NCBI RefSeq assembly: GCF_037975245.1
Contig: NC_092573.1
Coordinates: 24,333,265 to 24,397,264 of the forward strand
Direction: 5' to 3'
DNA from: Apostichopus japonicus
Taxonomy: Eukaryota; Echinodermata; Holothuroidea; Aspidochirotida; Stichopodidae
DNA length: 64,000 nucleotides
A model generated the notes under the pieces. The model did no database searches, was not told the DNA's origin, and worked only from the letters and a program-made list of their open reading frames with translations. Positions 50,217 through 63,439 of the stretch are shown here, in pieces (within the stretch, counting starts at the first letter, position 1; each line of letters starts with the position of its first letter). A program made the position numbers and the translations under genes.

Positions 50217-53200
50217 TATAGAAAACAGATAAAACGGATAAAACAGACGGTCAATGCAAGATGGAAGTATTATTCTATCATATTCAACCCCCAAGCAAAC
50301 ATAACGAAGAAAGAAAGAAAGAACCCTATTTACCTCATGATTAGATAGTCCATACCAGGGTTGTTTGCCATATTCAAAGATCTCCCATAAGACGATGCCG
50401 TAACTCCACACGTCGCTCTCGAGTGAATACGTACGATAGATAATGCTCTCTGGAGGCATCCATCGAACTGGTAGCATGGTATGACCACCAACCTAACAAC
50501 AACAAAAACGCCATGAGAGTCATTTCAGTTGTACTAATTTATTTGTGGGTGGGGGGGGGGTGGGAGCGATGGATGGAAAAGGCCGAGGAGTTTACACCCC
50601 CACCCGTGTGATCTGCCCTTGAAAGCAAAATGAAGATAAGGACTGCCAATATGCACTGAGGTTTTGGTGGCGTAATATGTTAAATATTGTATTGAACCAT
50701 TGGCGTCTTATGATTGGCCAGACCTCAGCTTGTTAAGGGCTGCGGGTGGAAATAATTCACTTGCCATTATTTGAACAGCCAGTTGAGACAATTATACAAA
50801 TGCTAATACCACTCTATACTGTTGTCTCATATCATGCTTCAAAACACTCGTACTGACGGTATGAGCAGTTCCTAACCTTAAGTTGCTAGAAACAGCCTGA
50901 ATACTGTTCTTTTAAGTACAAGTGCTTTGAAGAATGATATGAAAGTACAGCTTGTACTGAGTGTTATTTGAAGCTTGGATGAAAGCCTGCAGGAATTTTG
51001 TTTGAATGTGTTGCTTACTCTGTAATAATCGGTGCTGTATACATCACGTGACATGCCAAAGTCTGCAATTTTGACCACAAGTCTGTCCCCGACAAGACAA
51101 TTCCTAGTAGCGAGGTCTCGATGAACAAAATGCTGGGACGCCATATAGACCATTCCTGCGGAAATCTGGTTTGCGATGAGTAGAAGGTCGTATTCAGATA
51201 ACAATGTCGCATTGATAGTTGTGTTACCAGGGCGATGAAAGCAGTCTGCATCCGGGCCTCTTCCTCTATTTGAGTGCAATGCACCAAAGAAAAACGGAAA
51301 TAAGAGGAATAAGCGGGCATATTTAGGAGAAATAGAATTTCAAACCATGCAAATGATAACATTGATGATAAAGGAATATGAAGAAGCTGTAGCGAGTTAT
51401 AGGGAATCCAGTCACAATTTTACCTATTTGTAACTTGAAATCAATGCACTGTGTACATCTACACAATTGCGTGCACAGTATCTCAAATGTAGTGGTGGCG
51501 GTGGTGAGGTGGGGGGGGGGGGAACGTTTAGGTTCAACCATTTGTAACTTTATATAGCAGTCTTCCTATTCTGAATTTTGTGGTATGTTGGGGCATATTT
51601 CGCAAATTTTGATCATGATTAAGACTGCACATGTGTCCTTTCACAAGGCTACGATACGTTACTAAATTATAGTCGTGAACGTCTTTGCCTTAAACGTTGT
51701 CAGTCTACCCTGGGAGGAAATCTGCCATGCCTAGGTCGACGAAAATGAAAACAGCTTGGTTCGAAGTTTTGATAATGCATGGGACTAACAAACTCACTTT
51801 AAGAAGCTATTGAGGTCGCCATTTTCCATATATTCAAAGACCATTAAGAACGGTTCCTTGTCTTCACAGACACCGTAGAATGTAACGATGTTCTCGTGTT
51901 GTAGATTTGTGAGCAATTCCGCTTCTCTCTGGAAGTCTTTACGAGCGTCACCTACGGAAGCGTCCTTGAGTGTCTTGATGGCAACCATCGTCGACTCTCC
52001 CTCGGCTGGGATATCTTTACAGACCCCTAGACACACCACGCCGAAAGCGCCCTCGCCGAGATCACTGATGAATCGTATCCGATCACGTGATATTTGAGTA
52101 ATAACTGTGAACAAACATATAACATATGTAAGAAAAAAAACTCTTTGTTTAGAGAGAGAGCTATAGTTGTTTATAATGTTACTGAAATAATGATTCCCCA
52201 GCAGTCTGAGCTCATGTGACCATCTCCAGAGAAACTTTTTTTGACACTTAAACTAATGCGAAGGGTGCAATTGGCCCCGCTAGAGCAACCCTTGACATTA
52301 CTGTTACATTCCACTGATTAAAATGCCATCGGGACGGTATATATCAACAAGTTAATCTCACATCTTCACAATTTAGTTTGACATGCCGACTGTTCTAAAT
52401 ATCATATAGGTGACATACAGAAGAACGTGTTCATCGAATGCAGTCATCTTCAGTTGAAGTAGAAACATTTGTGTTCAGCTGTAATTTAACCCACGTGACT
52501 TTGGTGCTGATGTCAGATATTACGGTGATTGTTTCAGACTTTCAGTTATGTTGTTGCCTATAAAGCCTCCACTTTGATATTACGTAATTATGAATACCAA
52601 CATTAGCATATATCTAAAAAATTGAAAATGGTCCGTCGACAGAAAGCTTATACATGACTTCTTGGCCCCTCAGACCTTTTCACTTTGCACCTACCATTAC
52701 CATCCATAGTGTCCCCTTTAAGGATTCCCGTGACGTAGATAGGGTTAGGGAACATCGGATGGAGCAGCTCACCGCCTTTGCCCAAGATCTCTGCTTGTTT
52801 TCCGTCGACGCAACTGACCGCCTTGAAAAGGACATCGCTACCGTCTGCTACATCTCTGTAACGTACGCGGTTGTGCACGTCACGCTTTTGACGCCTGCGT
52901 ATAACTACGAACAGAATGATGATGATGCATGGCAACAAGACTGCACACGAAACAACTACGGGGTAAATCTGTGTATGAGGAAAGTTAAATTAATACATTA
53001 ACCAGGAAGAAATATTATAACGCATTCTGTCCAAGAATCAGAATCATTCATCATCATCATCGTGAAATGTTAATTTCCGTTTGTGATCTAAAATTTGAAT
53101 CAGAAACCAATATGACTGCTTTGATTCTGAGCGTAAAACTTCAGTCACGGGTTCCATTATTGGGGACACTAACAAGCCCGCCCACCCCCTTAACCTGTCA

Positions 53201-56200
53201 TGGTACCACCGTCCCTCCCCTTCCGGTACCCATTCTACCACTTGCACCAGGACGTACTCGTTCCTTATTTTCCAAATTTTGATTCACTCCTCCTCAAAAC
53301 AGGTAGCTAATCCGGACACGTTCCACGGCCAAAAAAACACGACGGCTGGTAGTTCGTAAGAAAAAACCTACAGGGCCGCTATATTATTTGGCGTTCGTTT
53401 AACGTTCGCTCGGTTTTTGCAAAATGAACGGAAAGTGTGTTTCTTTTTGCGACCACGTGTGTTTAGAATTCCTTTTAGTAGTGAAAACTAATACTTGGGC
53501 AGACGGATTATTTGGTTATCCATGCTTATGATTAAACAACCAAGGAACCACGTTATCATGACGCAAACATTTTTTACATTAAGGTTTTCTTAGCGCAAAT
53601 GAAATTTTGTGAATCTTCATTATGTTTTCTTCGTTGTTACGAGAATAATGGGGTTCTTCACTAAGAACTTCGAGGAATATGAAATCACGAAAGCTATAAA
53701 CACTTTTATGAACAATAAAAGCTAGGCTAAATAGCACAGTGATTATGAAGCAATGGATTATGCAAAAGCTTTATAAAATATCCACGTAGCGATTAATCAA
53801 TTATTGTTTTAGGATGATTGCAATTCTCTCTAGTTCTAAGACTCATGCAGTGGCATTAAAATGACAACTGAGAGGAGGTGTAACTTTTATTAATTATCAA
53901 TTGTTCATACAACATTTTTCTTTTTTGAAAAAAAGAAAACAGAAGAAATTTATGTTTAGAACGGGATTCGAACTTGTGACCCCTGTGTAACCATGACGTC
54001 ACCGGTGACGATTTTCTTTCTCTAATTAAAAATGTCCTCCTTTTCCAAATTGAAAGCTTTTTGATTATCTGCCTGTTTTCATGGTTCTTGCATCAATTAT
54101 ACTGTGCTTCATGAAAAAGATGACATATATTCCATAGGGGTGTACCAGAATCATTCAAGTTATGTATAAGTGACATATAAACAGTACAAATGTTGTTTTT
54201 TCTTCTTAAATTTTCCTATAATGCTCATTTCTCTGCAGCGTAACCAGGTTATAACAATAACAAATTCCATCCGATGCATTTAGGCCTTTACTATACGGTT
54301 GCTTAGAGGTATAGCCGTTAGAAAGTGTTAAGCCTATGCTGTAAAATTAAATTCAAAGCTTGTTCAAATTCAAAAGTATAGCAATATATTGGGTAGTTTT
54401 GAGTGTTTTTTTTTTGCTTTGAGATTTAAGCATCTCTTGTGACACTTGTGACTCTTGTGACATCTATGGTGACACTCTATAATTGCAAGATACGATGAAT
54501 CTATAGCCTATTGCGTATTCAATTGTAGATATGCAATGACCAAGATACGTTATAAAAGCCACCAACAGCTGTTAGCTCTCACAATATAGAGAATTAATAA
54601 ACGTAATGTAGTCGTTACTAGGCTCCCTGACTAAACATCATTTGCTGCGGCTACATATGTTACACTGGATGCATGCACTCCTTGTCCGAGTTGGATCAAG
54701 GGTGCCTTTGAGAATACGATGGCAGTTGTGGACCCCCGTCTCCTGAAAAAAAAAGTGAGTTAAGTTGAAATCATATTATGCGCACACGCCCACATACTGT
54801 TCAGACACGGTTTAAGTCTTCTTCAAAATCCACTCTACCCCAACTCTATATAGGTTGCGGTCCCATAAGAGGCACATTTGTTATAGCATATATAAGAGGC
54901 ACATTGATCCAATATTAGAACAGATAATGTATGATCAGCCTCATCAAAGACTCACTTGAAAACTATAAAATACGTATTTTGCAATCCCTGAGCGTATTTT
55001 TTTGGTGCGGCTTGCGAGAATTTGACCTGCTTTCAAAACCCCATTAACTGATTAATACGACCATCAGCAAATAAAGACACGCACAAGTGTTTTGGGGAGT
55101 GACGGGCTGTTTCAACTTTAAATTCTGAGACAACATGTAAAATATGTGATCTTTAAAGTCTCACTTTTGTCCATTTTTGCCACTGGAGTAGGCACATCCT
55201 GTTCCATATCGAATAGGTTCAACATTTCACTGAGGCCAGTCGAACCAATTTTCGTACCCCCCCCCACCCCACTCCACCCGCTGCTCAATGTAGGAAATTA
55301 TGATCATATTTTTGACACACGATTAAGAACGCCGTTCCATTTTGGTCAATTTAGAAATGTATTTACATATTTTGATCAGTATTATCTTATTCAATGAAAA
55401 AAACTATAATGTTACTTTAATAACCATCTAATTTTATAGAACACGAATCTATGAAACATGAAACATTCATGCGCGCGGCACAAAAATCGCGATTGTTTTG
55501 GGTTAAAGTTGTTTAAGTTCGACGTGTAGTCCATGAAATAAGCAAGATTGTTTCCTGTTATCACGAACTGAAATATTTTATATCAATAAATTATGATCGT
55601 GACTGTTTTTCTCATTTCATGTATTATCATGTGCATACCCTGTAGGCACATTCAGCTATTCTGCGTGGAGGGAAAAGGGAAAAGAATGTTCAATAATAAT
55701 GTTCCTGTCGTAATCACGTTTAGTGGGTGTGTACAATTTCCTTATTTGTGTTCACCACACTTGGAGAACGTGTACGTAATTAATGTAGTTATGGTAACGT
55801 ATTGCATCTCAAAGGAAGAATTTCATGGTGAAAGAACGTTCGAGTATGTGAAAATGTCAAGGTCACTAATACGCCGGTTTTTATAATAAAAACAAACCTT
55901 TCCACGCGATCGAAACGAAACGAACAATATTAATATGTTCAAGCTTGCTGATTAAGTCAACTAGAATTCACTTGTATTACCGTCCAAGAAAGTGAGAAAG
56001 ATCTTTCTTAAATACGTCGAAAAGATGTAGTTCTGATTTCGAACAGAATTTAGACAAATAACGACTGAAATTACGTCGATAAGTATTGATACTTGTTTAT
56101 CATTTTGATGCATGACGTGCACAGGGTTTCAAAGGTAATGGAGGGGAAATTCTGAATCCCCGCGACTGATTTAGGTCAGGGCATGAACCTTTTATGGAAA

Positions 56201-59200
56201 GGCATTCTGGGGCCGGAAAAATGATCTTATTCTTCCCGGACTGAATATAGAAATTGCACCAACTTACAGCGATTTATCCCCGACTGAGTGTCTTACGCCT
56301 GCTGCCTGATTGACAATGGAGGAGGTGGGAGTCGTCAGACCCCCACCACCACCCCACCCGCCCACCCCATCATTGGAGTCTTAAAATCCCCGAATAATAA
56401 CAAGGGGGTTCGGCATACATTCGAAGTTTATATAAACAAAGGAGGCTTTTCATAACATCATCTTCATGTTCAAGACTTATCAGCTTATACATACAACAGC
56501 TATAGCCTATGTAGCCAAGTGTCCAGCCAAGTTTATCGCCTATTATATCCTATCATTACATTAGCTATAGTCAAATAATTTATCGCAATGGATATGACTT
56601 CCTGTGATCGAATCTTGCTTCTCACTTGCAACCACTATAACTGGTCACCAACCTATGGAAAACTGAAGGCCACTTAATGGTGAGATTAAAACATTAAATC
56701 ATTTTAATATAATGCGGCACACCAAGCCCACCGCCCCCCTCTCAAAATACGAAAATCTTATTAATATTTTCTACTTAGCGAAATGGCCAATAAAGGTGTA
56801 CATTCTGTGAGAAGAAAGACAGCCCAAACTAATGAAGATATAAAGACAAGTTTGGAAAATGTGATAATACGTTCGTGTGTGTTGGGGGGGGGGGAGGTGT
56901 GGTGATTGGGGGGGGGAGGGGCGGTGCGAATTTGTTTCGATTTGGATATCGATAAGAATACTATACATAAGTATATACTATGAAGTCTGTACATCCTGAC
57001 AAATGGTGAGCATATTACCGTCACGCCATTTGGAACGCCTCTAATACATGAAAATGGGTTGAAAAGTTAACATTTCATGTTGCGATCATTTTTCAAATTG
57101 CATCATCGTTTTTCATGCTACTTGCAGAGAGTTTTGCGGTAACCATAGCAACAGTTCTCATCAGAAAGTATAGGCTATAGCAGTCCGTACAATAACATTC
57201 AACATATACTTACGTAAACTATATAAAACAATCCAGCATATATACTTACGTACACTGGGAATTCCGGTTGCTTTTCGGGAACACCGCCCAGACTATCAAT
57301 GGAAAGTGAATTTTGCCATGGATTTGGGTCTTTCGCAGGGAAGAGAAGTAATCAATAAATAACAAATAGTGTATCTAAAGTGCAATTCATGCTTTTAGAT
57401 AGAGAAAAACCCCGCATCCTTTAGCATGCATGTGAGTAGGATGCACTTAACAGAATCACAAATAGCGAACCGGGGATGACAGTTATGACAAATAAAGAGC
57501 ACCATTTATACAGGTTATGCACAATAGAGACAATTGTTAGCAATATAGCTACTACAAGTTCAAACTATTTATCAATTTCCCCTCAAATAGGGGCGAAGGG
57601 GCTGTGTGGGGTTTACAGGGGACGCATTTCCCATGTTTTGTGAAAAAGCTCAACCAGTGTCCCTTCCCTTACATAAAAAGTGCCTCCTTTGACCAAAGAA
57701 AAATCAAGCCTACCCCATTTCGTATATAATTAGAACGTGCCCTCTAGTTTTTGTTTCTCTGTTTTTGAGAGGGGTGGGGTGGGGAATTGTCCCGCTCCTG
57801 TCAAGTTAGGGCCAAAAAAAAATTAACCATTATTGTCCCTTTTTGCGACACTTTCAAATAATTTTGTGATACGGAAAGCTGAGGGGATCTAGTTTGTTGG
57901 AAAGTTTGGATGTTACTTTGTGGTTTGCCCCTCAAATCAAATCATATTAACTGCACATGCCCGTCGCCCTCGAAGAAATGGGGTTTCCCCCTCCCCAGAT
58001 TGAACCCTCTTCCCCCACCCCCTACAGGAAAACCAAAACTATATCGAATTAAGGAGCAAATATTCATCATATTGGAGAGAAAATAATTTAATTTGGGCAT
58101 TTTCACCTCGGATTGAGCTGTTCAACAATGGAAGAAATCGATAAAGCAAACGAGACACGGTTGGTCGTAGCGGCGTTGTTTTGATTGGATGATAGAGCGA
58201 AACGTCATCATACGCTGACGATTCGTTCTTGTGTGCGAAACGTATAGTCTGAACTTGTTGAAGCTTAACTACACACAACATGTAACATGCATACAAGTAG
58301 CAATGATTGCCTGAAATTATATCGAATTAATTTTGCCAATATTACAATCGATTCCGTCAACGACATTTTGTACCAGGCAAAATTATCGTGGAACCAGTTC
58401 TTTGACTTTAGGTATATGTTGCCTCATTATAAAGTTCGTGCAGAGGAGAGCAACTTTGGCTACAAAAGCGGTATTCATTTTTTTTTTTCTTCGATTAAAT
58501 TCAACTTTATCAGCAAATGATAATTTTCGATATAATTTGAGCACATCACTACATGCAATTAGTACATATAAGCAATATCCCTGTGACATCACAGGTAACG
58601 AAAAACAACCAGCACAACGAGAAAAAACGTCAAGCTGGACTGAAATACACAAACATAGAACTTTTTAAAGGAGTTAATAGCAAAGCCACAACGTCAAGAG
58701 GATCGAGGGTGATTCCATTTATAAGTCGGGGGACATACCATGTCTTTGACTATCGAATACTTACAATTGGGGACGTATGCTTAGGTTCATTTTGCGTAGC
58801 CTGCCTGTCAATGTCGATGATTGTTTCTTGTTTAGTTGCCATCCCCGTTTCTCCCATTGGGTCGGGAAAATTGGGTCCTAATATATGATTAGTAGTTGTT
58901 AGTGGATATGCATATGCATGCTTATACGAATGACGTCATTCAAAGCTGCTGCAGTGCGACCAGGAAAAACTTTAACATTTGTTAGTAATATGGTTAGTTT
59001 TCTGGATTTGCGCAGCCGGTTAAAAAGCATTGCAAAATGATAGTTGGAAACTCGAAAAAGAAAATCGTAAAGAATTTTCTTCTAATTCTTGTTCTCTTTT
59101 CCCTTTTTACAAGTTGGTAAAGGGGTGTGGACGGGGTCACGTGGATGGCTGATAGAGAAATCGTAGTTTCTATTGTATAATTACAATGGTTGGCAAAACC

Positions 59201-62200
59201 ATTGTTTTTAGTAAGTTGAACGCGTGCAAACAAGCCCGCTGTTTGGCCTTGGATATGAATATTCATATTGATGATTTAACATCCGGGAATAATGCAGTTT
59301 ACATCACGTGAGAAACTTCACGGTAGAAGATGGCTCCCTTACCAACATTTTGCAATCCATTCATTACTGTGTTAGTATAAGCGTTAGTAAAGCGACATGG
59401 GTTGTCAATGTTTGCCTGCAGAAAACTATGCAAAAATAAAGTCACAAAACTTGGCTTTCAAAAATGCATAAACACATCTTCTTGTAACCAATTCAAATAT
59501 TCATCTTGTAATTAAATCTTATTCATAGAGATTAGTACTGATGAGAGACGTTATGTGTTAAAATGCTTACTTAACAGGATTCAAGTCGTTCAATTTTCAA
59601 AAAAAAGTTTGTTAAATTTTAACTCCATAGAGATAAGACGGTGACTAGAGTCGATGACTAGACTGGACTCGAAAAGTAGACCCCAGTCGAGGCAACGACT
59701 AGATTGGACTTGATAAGTCGAGTCAAAGACTAGAGTCCGACTCGAGTCGATGAATAGAGTCGACTCGAGTCGAAGACTAGAGTCCGACTCGAGTCGATGA
59801 ATAGAGTCGACTCGAGTCGAAGACTAGAGTCCGACTCGAGTCGATGAATGGAGTCGACTCGAGTCGATGAATAGAGTCGACTCGAGTCGATGAATGGAGT
59901 CGACCCGAGTCGATGAATAGAGTCGACTCGAGTCGATGAATAGAGTCCGACTCGAGGATTAGAGTCGACTCGAGTCGATGAATAGAGTCGACTCGAGTCG
60001 ATGAATAGAGTCGAATCGAGTCGATGATTAGAGTCGACTCGAGTCGATGAATAGAGTCGACTCGAGTCGATGAATAAAGTCGACTCGAGTCAATGATAAG
60101 AGTCGACTCAAGTCGATGAATAGGGTCGAATCGAGTCGATGAATAGAGTCGACTCGAGTCGAAGACTAGAGTCCGACTCGAGTCGATGAATAGAGTCGAC
60201 TTGAATCGATGAATAGAGTCGACTTGAGTCGATGAATAGAGTCGACTCGAGTCGATGAATAGAGTCGACTTGAGTCGATGAATAGAGTCGACTCGACTCG
60301 ATGAATAGTGTCGACTCGAATCGATGAATAGAGTCGACTCGAGTCGATGAATAGAGTCGTCTCGAGTCGTAGACTAGAGTCGACGCGAGTCGATGAATAG
60401 AGTCGACTTGAATCGATGAATAGAGTCGACTTGAATCGATTAATAGAGTCGACTCGAGTCGATGAACAGAGTCCGACTCGAGTCGATGAAAAGAGTCGAT
60501 GAATAGAGTCGATGAATAGAATCGACTCGAGTCAGTAAAATTACATGTAATGACTCGACTCGATCTTCAAAAGATATGACATGTCACTTAAGAATTAATA
60601 TTGCAAAATTGTTGTGATGACACTATCAAAAGCAGATAAATTGAAATTTGAGAGAACCGCTTCCAAGTTATATAGAAAAATATATATAAGTGACGATGGT
60701 GAAACATTGCAATGTAATTTGGAAACAGCAACATTGGACCGTTCCATTAGATCATTGTTATGCTCAATGCAACTTCAAAATGAGAGTACATACAAAAAAA
60801 GTTATTTTAGGCCTCTTCGTTATAAATATTGATAAATTAATGGGATCATATACGTAACTTAATCATGAAACAAATTATTTAGAAAAATAGATCATTAAAA
60901 GTTTCCCTTCAACGCCCTTTAGCTCGTTTCCTACTCAATTTGCTAAAAATATTTGATGGGAATCACGAGAGGGGCATTATATATAATCATATTATAAAAC
61001 AGAATTAATTAATAAGAGAAAGACAAAAACTTCTTTATGGAAGTCAATATTCATATCTTAACCTGTCTGATACTATCCCGGGGCTCGTTTTTACATTAAT
61101 TGATTCTGAGTCTTAAATATGGAAAATTTCCAGCAAAATATACTCCCTTTTGCTAAAAATGAGTTCCTAACGTTGTAACTTAGTACTAGGTTTTTTTCCT
61201 TTCCTTTTTTCATATCGTTGGTCACAGCTGTAAATCATTTTTATCAAATGTGTAAAACAGAATAGTTTCCGAAAACAGACAAACATTTCCCTCAAAAGGT
61301 GAAAAAATATGGGTTGAAATAATTAATTTTAGCTTAATATTAGTAAATATTAGGAGAGGAATGCGGCATCTGAGACAGGAATGGGTTTTATCCTTCGCTT
61401 TTTGCTTGTCTCAGTTTTTTTCTTTTCATGATAATGATATATATATTCATTACAGATTTAAATATGCATGATCAAGTTAAATTGAAATAAAGACTCACCT
61501 GGGGAATCCTGGAAGTGGGCCACAGCTGACATGCTATCTTTGCCTAAAGAGTTGGAGACAACTAGTGTGTAGTTTCCGTTAGATTTGAAAGTGGGGGCGG
61601 AAAAGGACACACAACCTGGACCACTCCATGGTTCGACTGTCTCGTCTCGGAAATATTGTATCTTAACAAAGGAATGGTTTACCCGAGCTTCATTGTTGAA
61701 GAAAAGTTCAATGCTATCAATGTCAGGTAAAGGGAAGGCAATAAAGTCGAAGTACATACAAGGGTAAAAATAATCCCGGAATGGCTCCGTAAAATTCAAC
61801 ATGATGGGTTTAACTGTTGGAGAAAGTGAAAGAGAAAAAACAAAGAGAAAGGATGAATCAATGTCACGTGTTCATTAATATTAAAAACAAAACAAATAAC
61901 ACTCATAAACATGTGGTGATATTTTATACTGATCTTCTTTGCATTTTTCTTGACTGTTTTGGCGTCCCATGGGTATTGGGTCCACTGTGTTAGAGCACTA
62001 CAAACGAACGTCAATCTCTCTGCCGTTTGAAAACAGGATGTTATAAGCAAGGAGCATGCCTATACCTGACATGCATATATCACAGGCATACCTATGGTAT
62101 TTCACTGGAAAAGTGCTGCAAAAATTAGACATAGTTCTCATTATCTATAAGCTGTAAGAAGGGAGGGGGGGGGGGTGTGGATTTTTGTTCATATTTTTGA

Positions 62201-63439
62201 AGAGTCACAGAATTTAATTTTTATTAAGGCTCACAACGATATGACTTTTAGTTACAGCATAGGCTCTACCCTGTCATTACCCCCCCCCCCCCCCCTATCT
62301 GCCCTCCCTTGAGAATTTTTTGTTTTGGTAACGGGGGCTTAGATGCGAAATGGTGCTACTATTTTCATCACTTTTGCAATTGTAAACGACTTTGCATTGA
62401 CGTCCTACCAGAAAAGTCCTTTGAAGGGTGAGGGGTGGGGGTGCATATTACCCTTGTCCATTTCCTGGCTATTCCACTATATGTGTTCATGGAGTGTTTA
62501 AAGAGTGGGTATATAAGGAATATGTACTTTGATTAATGTTTCTGTTGAATGCTTTTCATGTCTGATTTGAGGCAAGGATCAACTCCTGTACAACTAGTAT
62601 AGGCTATGTCAGGTAGTTCAAGTACCACCAACTATGTGTGTAAACGCCTTGTCCTATGGCTCAGAGTTCATATTGTGTTAATGTTTATAACGGTGATTGT
62701 TGCTCCAACCTAGATGTAGTGCCTGAGGGTATACTAACACTTTATGATTTCATTATGCATTGTACTATCTTTTTAGTCATAGACATCATTTCTAGAACAA
62801 CAATGCTATTTGTAATCAGTTTGGCGTTCCATGGGGACAATCCTTATTTTCTACTACAAACAGAAGGGGATGAATTGTAAGAAGATGCAGAAATGTACAT
62901 AAATAAATGACTCTCCGTGTCTATCTCTCTACAGGATCAAGCTTTGCGATCAAACGGGTTATGATGTTATGGATGGAATTAGTTACCCTCACTCCAATGC
63001 CCATTTTTACTTGCTTAACTTTCCCATCAAGCAACCCTACCTTCCCATAAACTCCATTTCAGGCTAAAAACAAAAATTGCAAAACCTAGTTTAAAGGGAA
63101 TTTGTGCCTTAGTTTCCTTTAGTAGTATGTTTTATTCATTATTTGACTTACGACTGACTTGAACCTCAAACGATAACCAGGCGACGGTTTTTCCGGTGTC
63201 AGCATAACACGTGATTTTGCCGGTGTCCCGGTAACTGAGTGTAGAGATGGATAGGATCGAACTGTTCATATAATTCTTCACCGTAAAGTGTGACCGGAGA
63301 TTACTGGTAGACCATGTTATAGTGACGTTTTCCATCGGTTTGATTAAACCGCACTTCAATTCCACGGCTGATCCATTATTACGAGCAACAATTTTCTCCA
63401 AAGGGGCGCCATCGACCGTTCCATATAATTGCGGTTTCA
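49773..63439 (-). CDS. NTRK: Trk-family (neurotrophin) receptor tyrosine kinase, 3' portion, 8 exons (5'-partial)
   Basis: Exons in gene order: 63439-63152 (Ig1), 61813-61499 (Ig2), 57329-57250 (linker), 52968-52695 (transmembrane and juxtamembrane), 52104-51798, 51265-51019, 50492-50334 and 49967-49773 (kinase). With one nucleotide from the missing upstream exon the sum is 1866 nt: 621 codons plus TAG. Trk receptors bind neurotrophin-like ligands and signal through Shc/Ras and PLC-gamma. Evidence: Ig2 end [15 protein letters not shown] matches Trk D5; hydrophobic segment before RRRQKRD; NPIY as in the Shc site; kinase [41 protein letters not shown] (Trk YxxxYY loop), [11 protein letters not shown] and the end [15 protein letters not shown]. 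Signal peptide and leucine-rich repeats must lie beyond 64000. Introns carry satellites and TA arrays. Confidence 0.94.
50159..50212. repeat. (TA)n microsatellite in a Trk intron
   Basis: About 25 TA units in the intron before the last exon, about 120 bp from the exon 50492-50334 donor. Confidence 0.95.
50334..52104 (-). CDS. NTRK: Trk exons: kinase N-lobe, catalytic loop and activation loop
   Basis: Three exons. 52104-51798 holds the Gly loop [12 protein letters not shown] lysine and the C-helix glutamate region ([15 protein letters not shown]). 51265-51019 holds [14 protein letters not shown] and YSTDYYR. 50492-50334 holds [15 protein letters not shown] and [20 protein letters not shown]. 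All catalytic residues expected of an active kinase are present. Confidence 0.94.
52695..52968 (-). CDS. NTRK: Trk exon: transmembrane segment and NPxY juxtamembrane region
   Basis: Encodes [20 protein letters not shown] followed by the stop-transfer VIRRRQKRD, then an intracellular stretch ending in [20 protein letters not shown] sits where vertebrate Trks have the NPQY Shc/FRS2 docking site. The donor is GGTAATG|gtaggt, phase 1. Confidence 0.9.
52969..57249. other. Large Trk intron
   Basis: 4.3 kb without a convincing exon. A tRNA-like T-arm remnant lies on the minus strand near 53958-53985 and several G/C homopolymer runs are present. Nothing else was recognised. Confidence 0.55.
57250..57329 (-). 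CDS. NTRK: Trk exon: extracellular juxtamembrane linker
   Basis: An 80-nt exon with acceptor ccctgcgaaag and donor TGTAC|gtaagt. It reads [20 protein letters not shown] then QPEFPVY and restores phase on both sides (1 to 0). It is weakly conserved, as Trk linkers are, and is supported mainly by phase and splice sites. Confidence 0.75.
57330..59639. other. Trk intron sequence before the satellite
   Basis: Contains G/C runs and open frames on the plus strand at 58287-58888 that I could not relate to any family. No splice-supported exon. Confidence 0.45.
59640..60545. repeat. 23-bp palindromic satellite in a Trk intron
   Basis: Roughly 35-40 units of gagtcgactcgagtc followed by gatgaata, with variants such as gaagactagagtccgactc. 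Each unit contains two overlapping perfect palindromes, gagtcgactc and gactcgagtc, and three CpG sites. It sits in the intron between the Ig2 and linker exons. Confidence 0.95.
61499..61813 (-). CDS. NTRK: Trk exon: second Ig-like domain (ligand-binding D5 type)
   Basis: 105 codons, phase 1 to phase 1. The closing half, [20 protein letters not shown] then [16 protein letters not shown], aligns residue for residue with vertebrate TrkB [20 protein letters not shown]. This is the strongest extracellular evidence for Trk rather than another kinase family. Confidence 0.92.
63152..63439 (-). CDS. NTRK: Trk exon: first Ig-like domain
   Basis: 96 codons, phase 1 at both ends as usual for Ig exons. 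It shows VELKCGL and DTGKITCY, the paired Ig cysteines, with WSTSN between. N-glycosylation sequons are NGS, NVT and NSS. The donor is AGTC|gtaagt. The preceding exon is outside the window. Confidence 0.88.

Noticed and set aside
53955-53990. tRNA-like T arm on the minus strand (caagttcgaatcccgtt)
   Set aside because: No matching acceptor stem or box A at tRNA distance; probably a tRNA-derived SINE remnant.
58287-58888. Overlapping plus-strand frames of 77-111 codons in a Trk intron
   Set aside because: Two frames overlap, neither resembles a known protein; treated as chance.
59640-60545. Possible CRISPR-like array
   Set aside because: No unique spacers; units are contiguous and the context is a eukaryotic intron.
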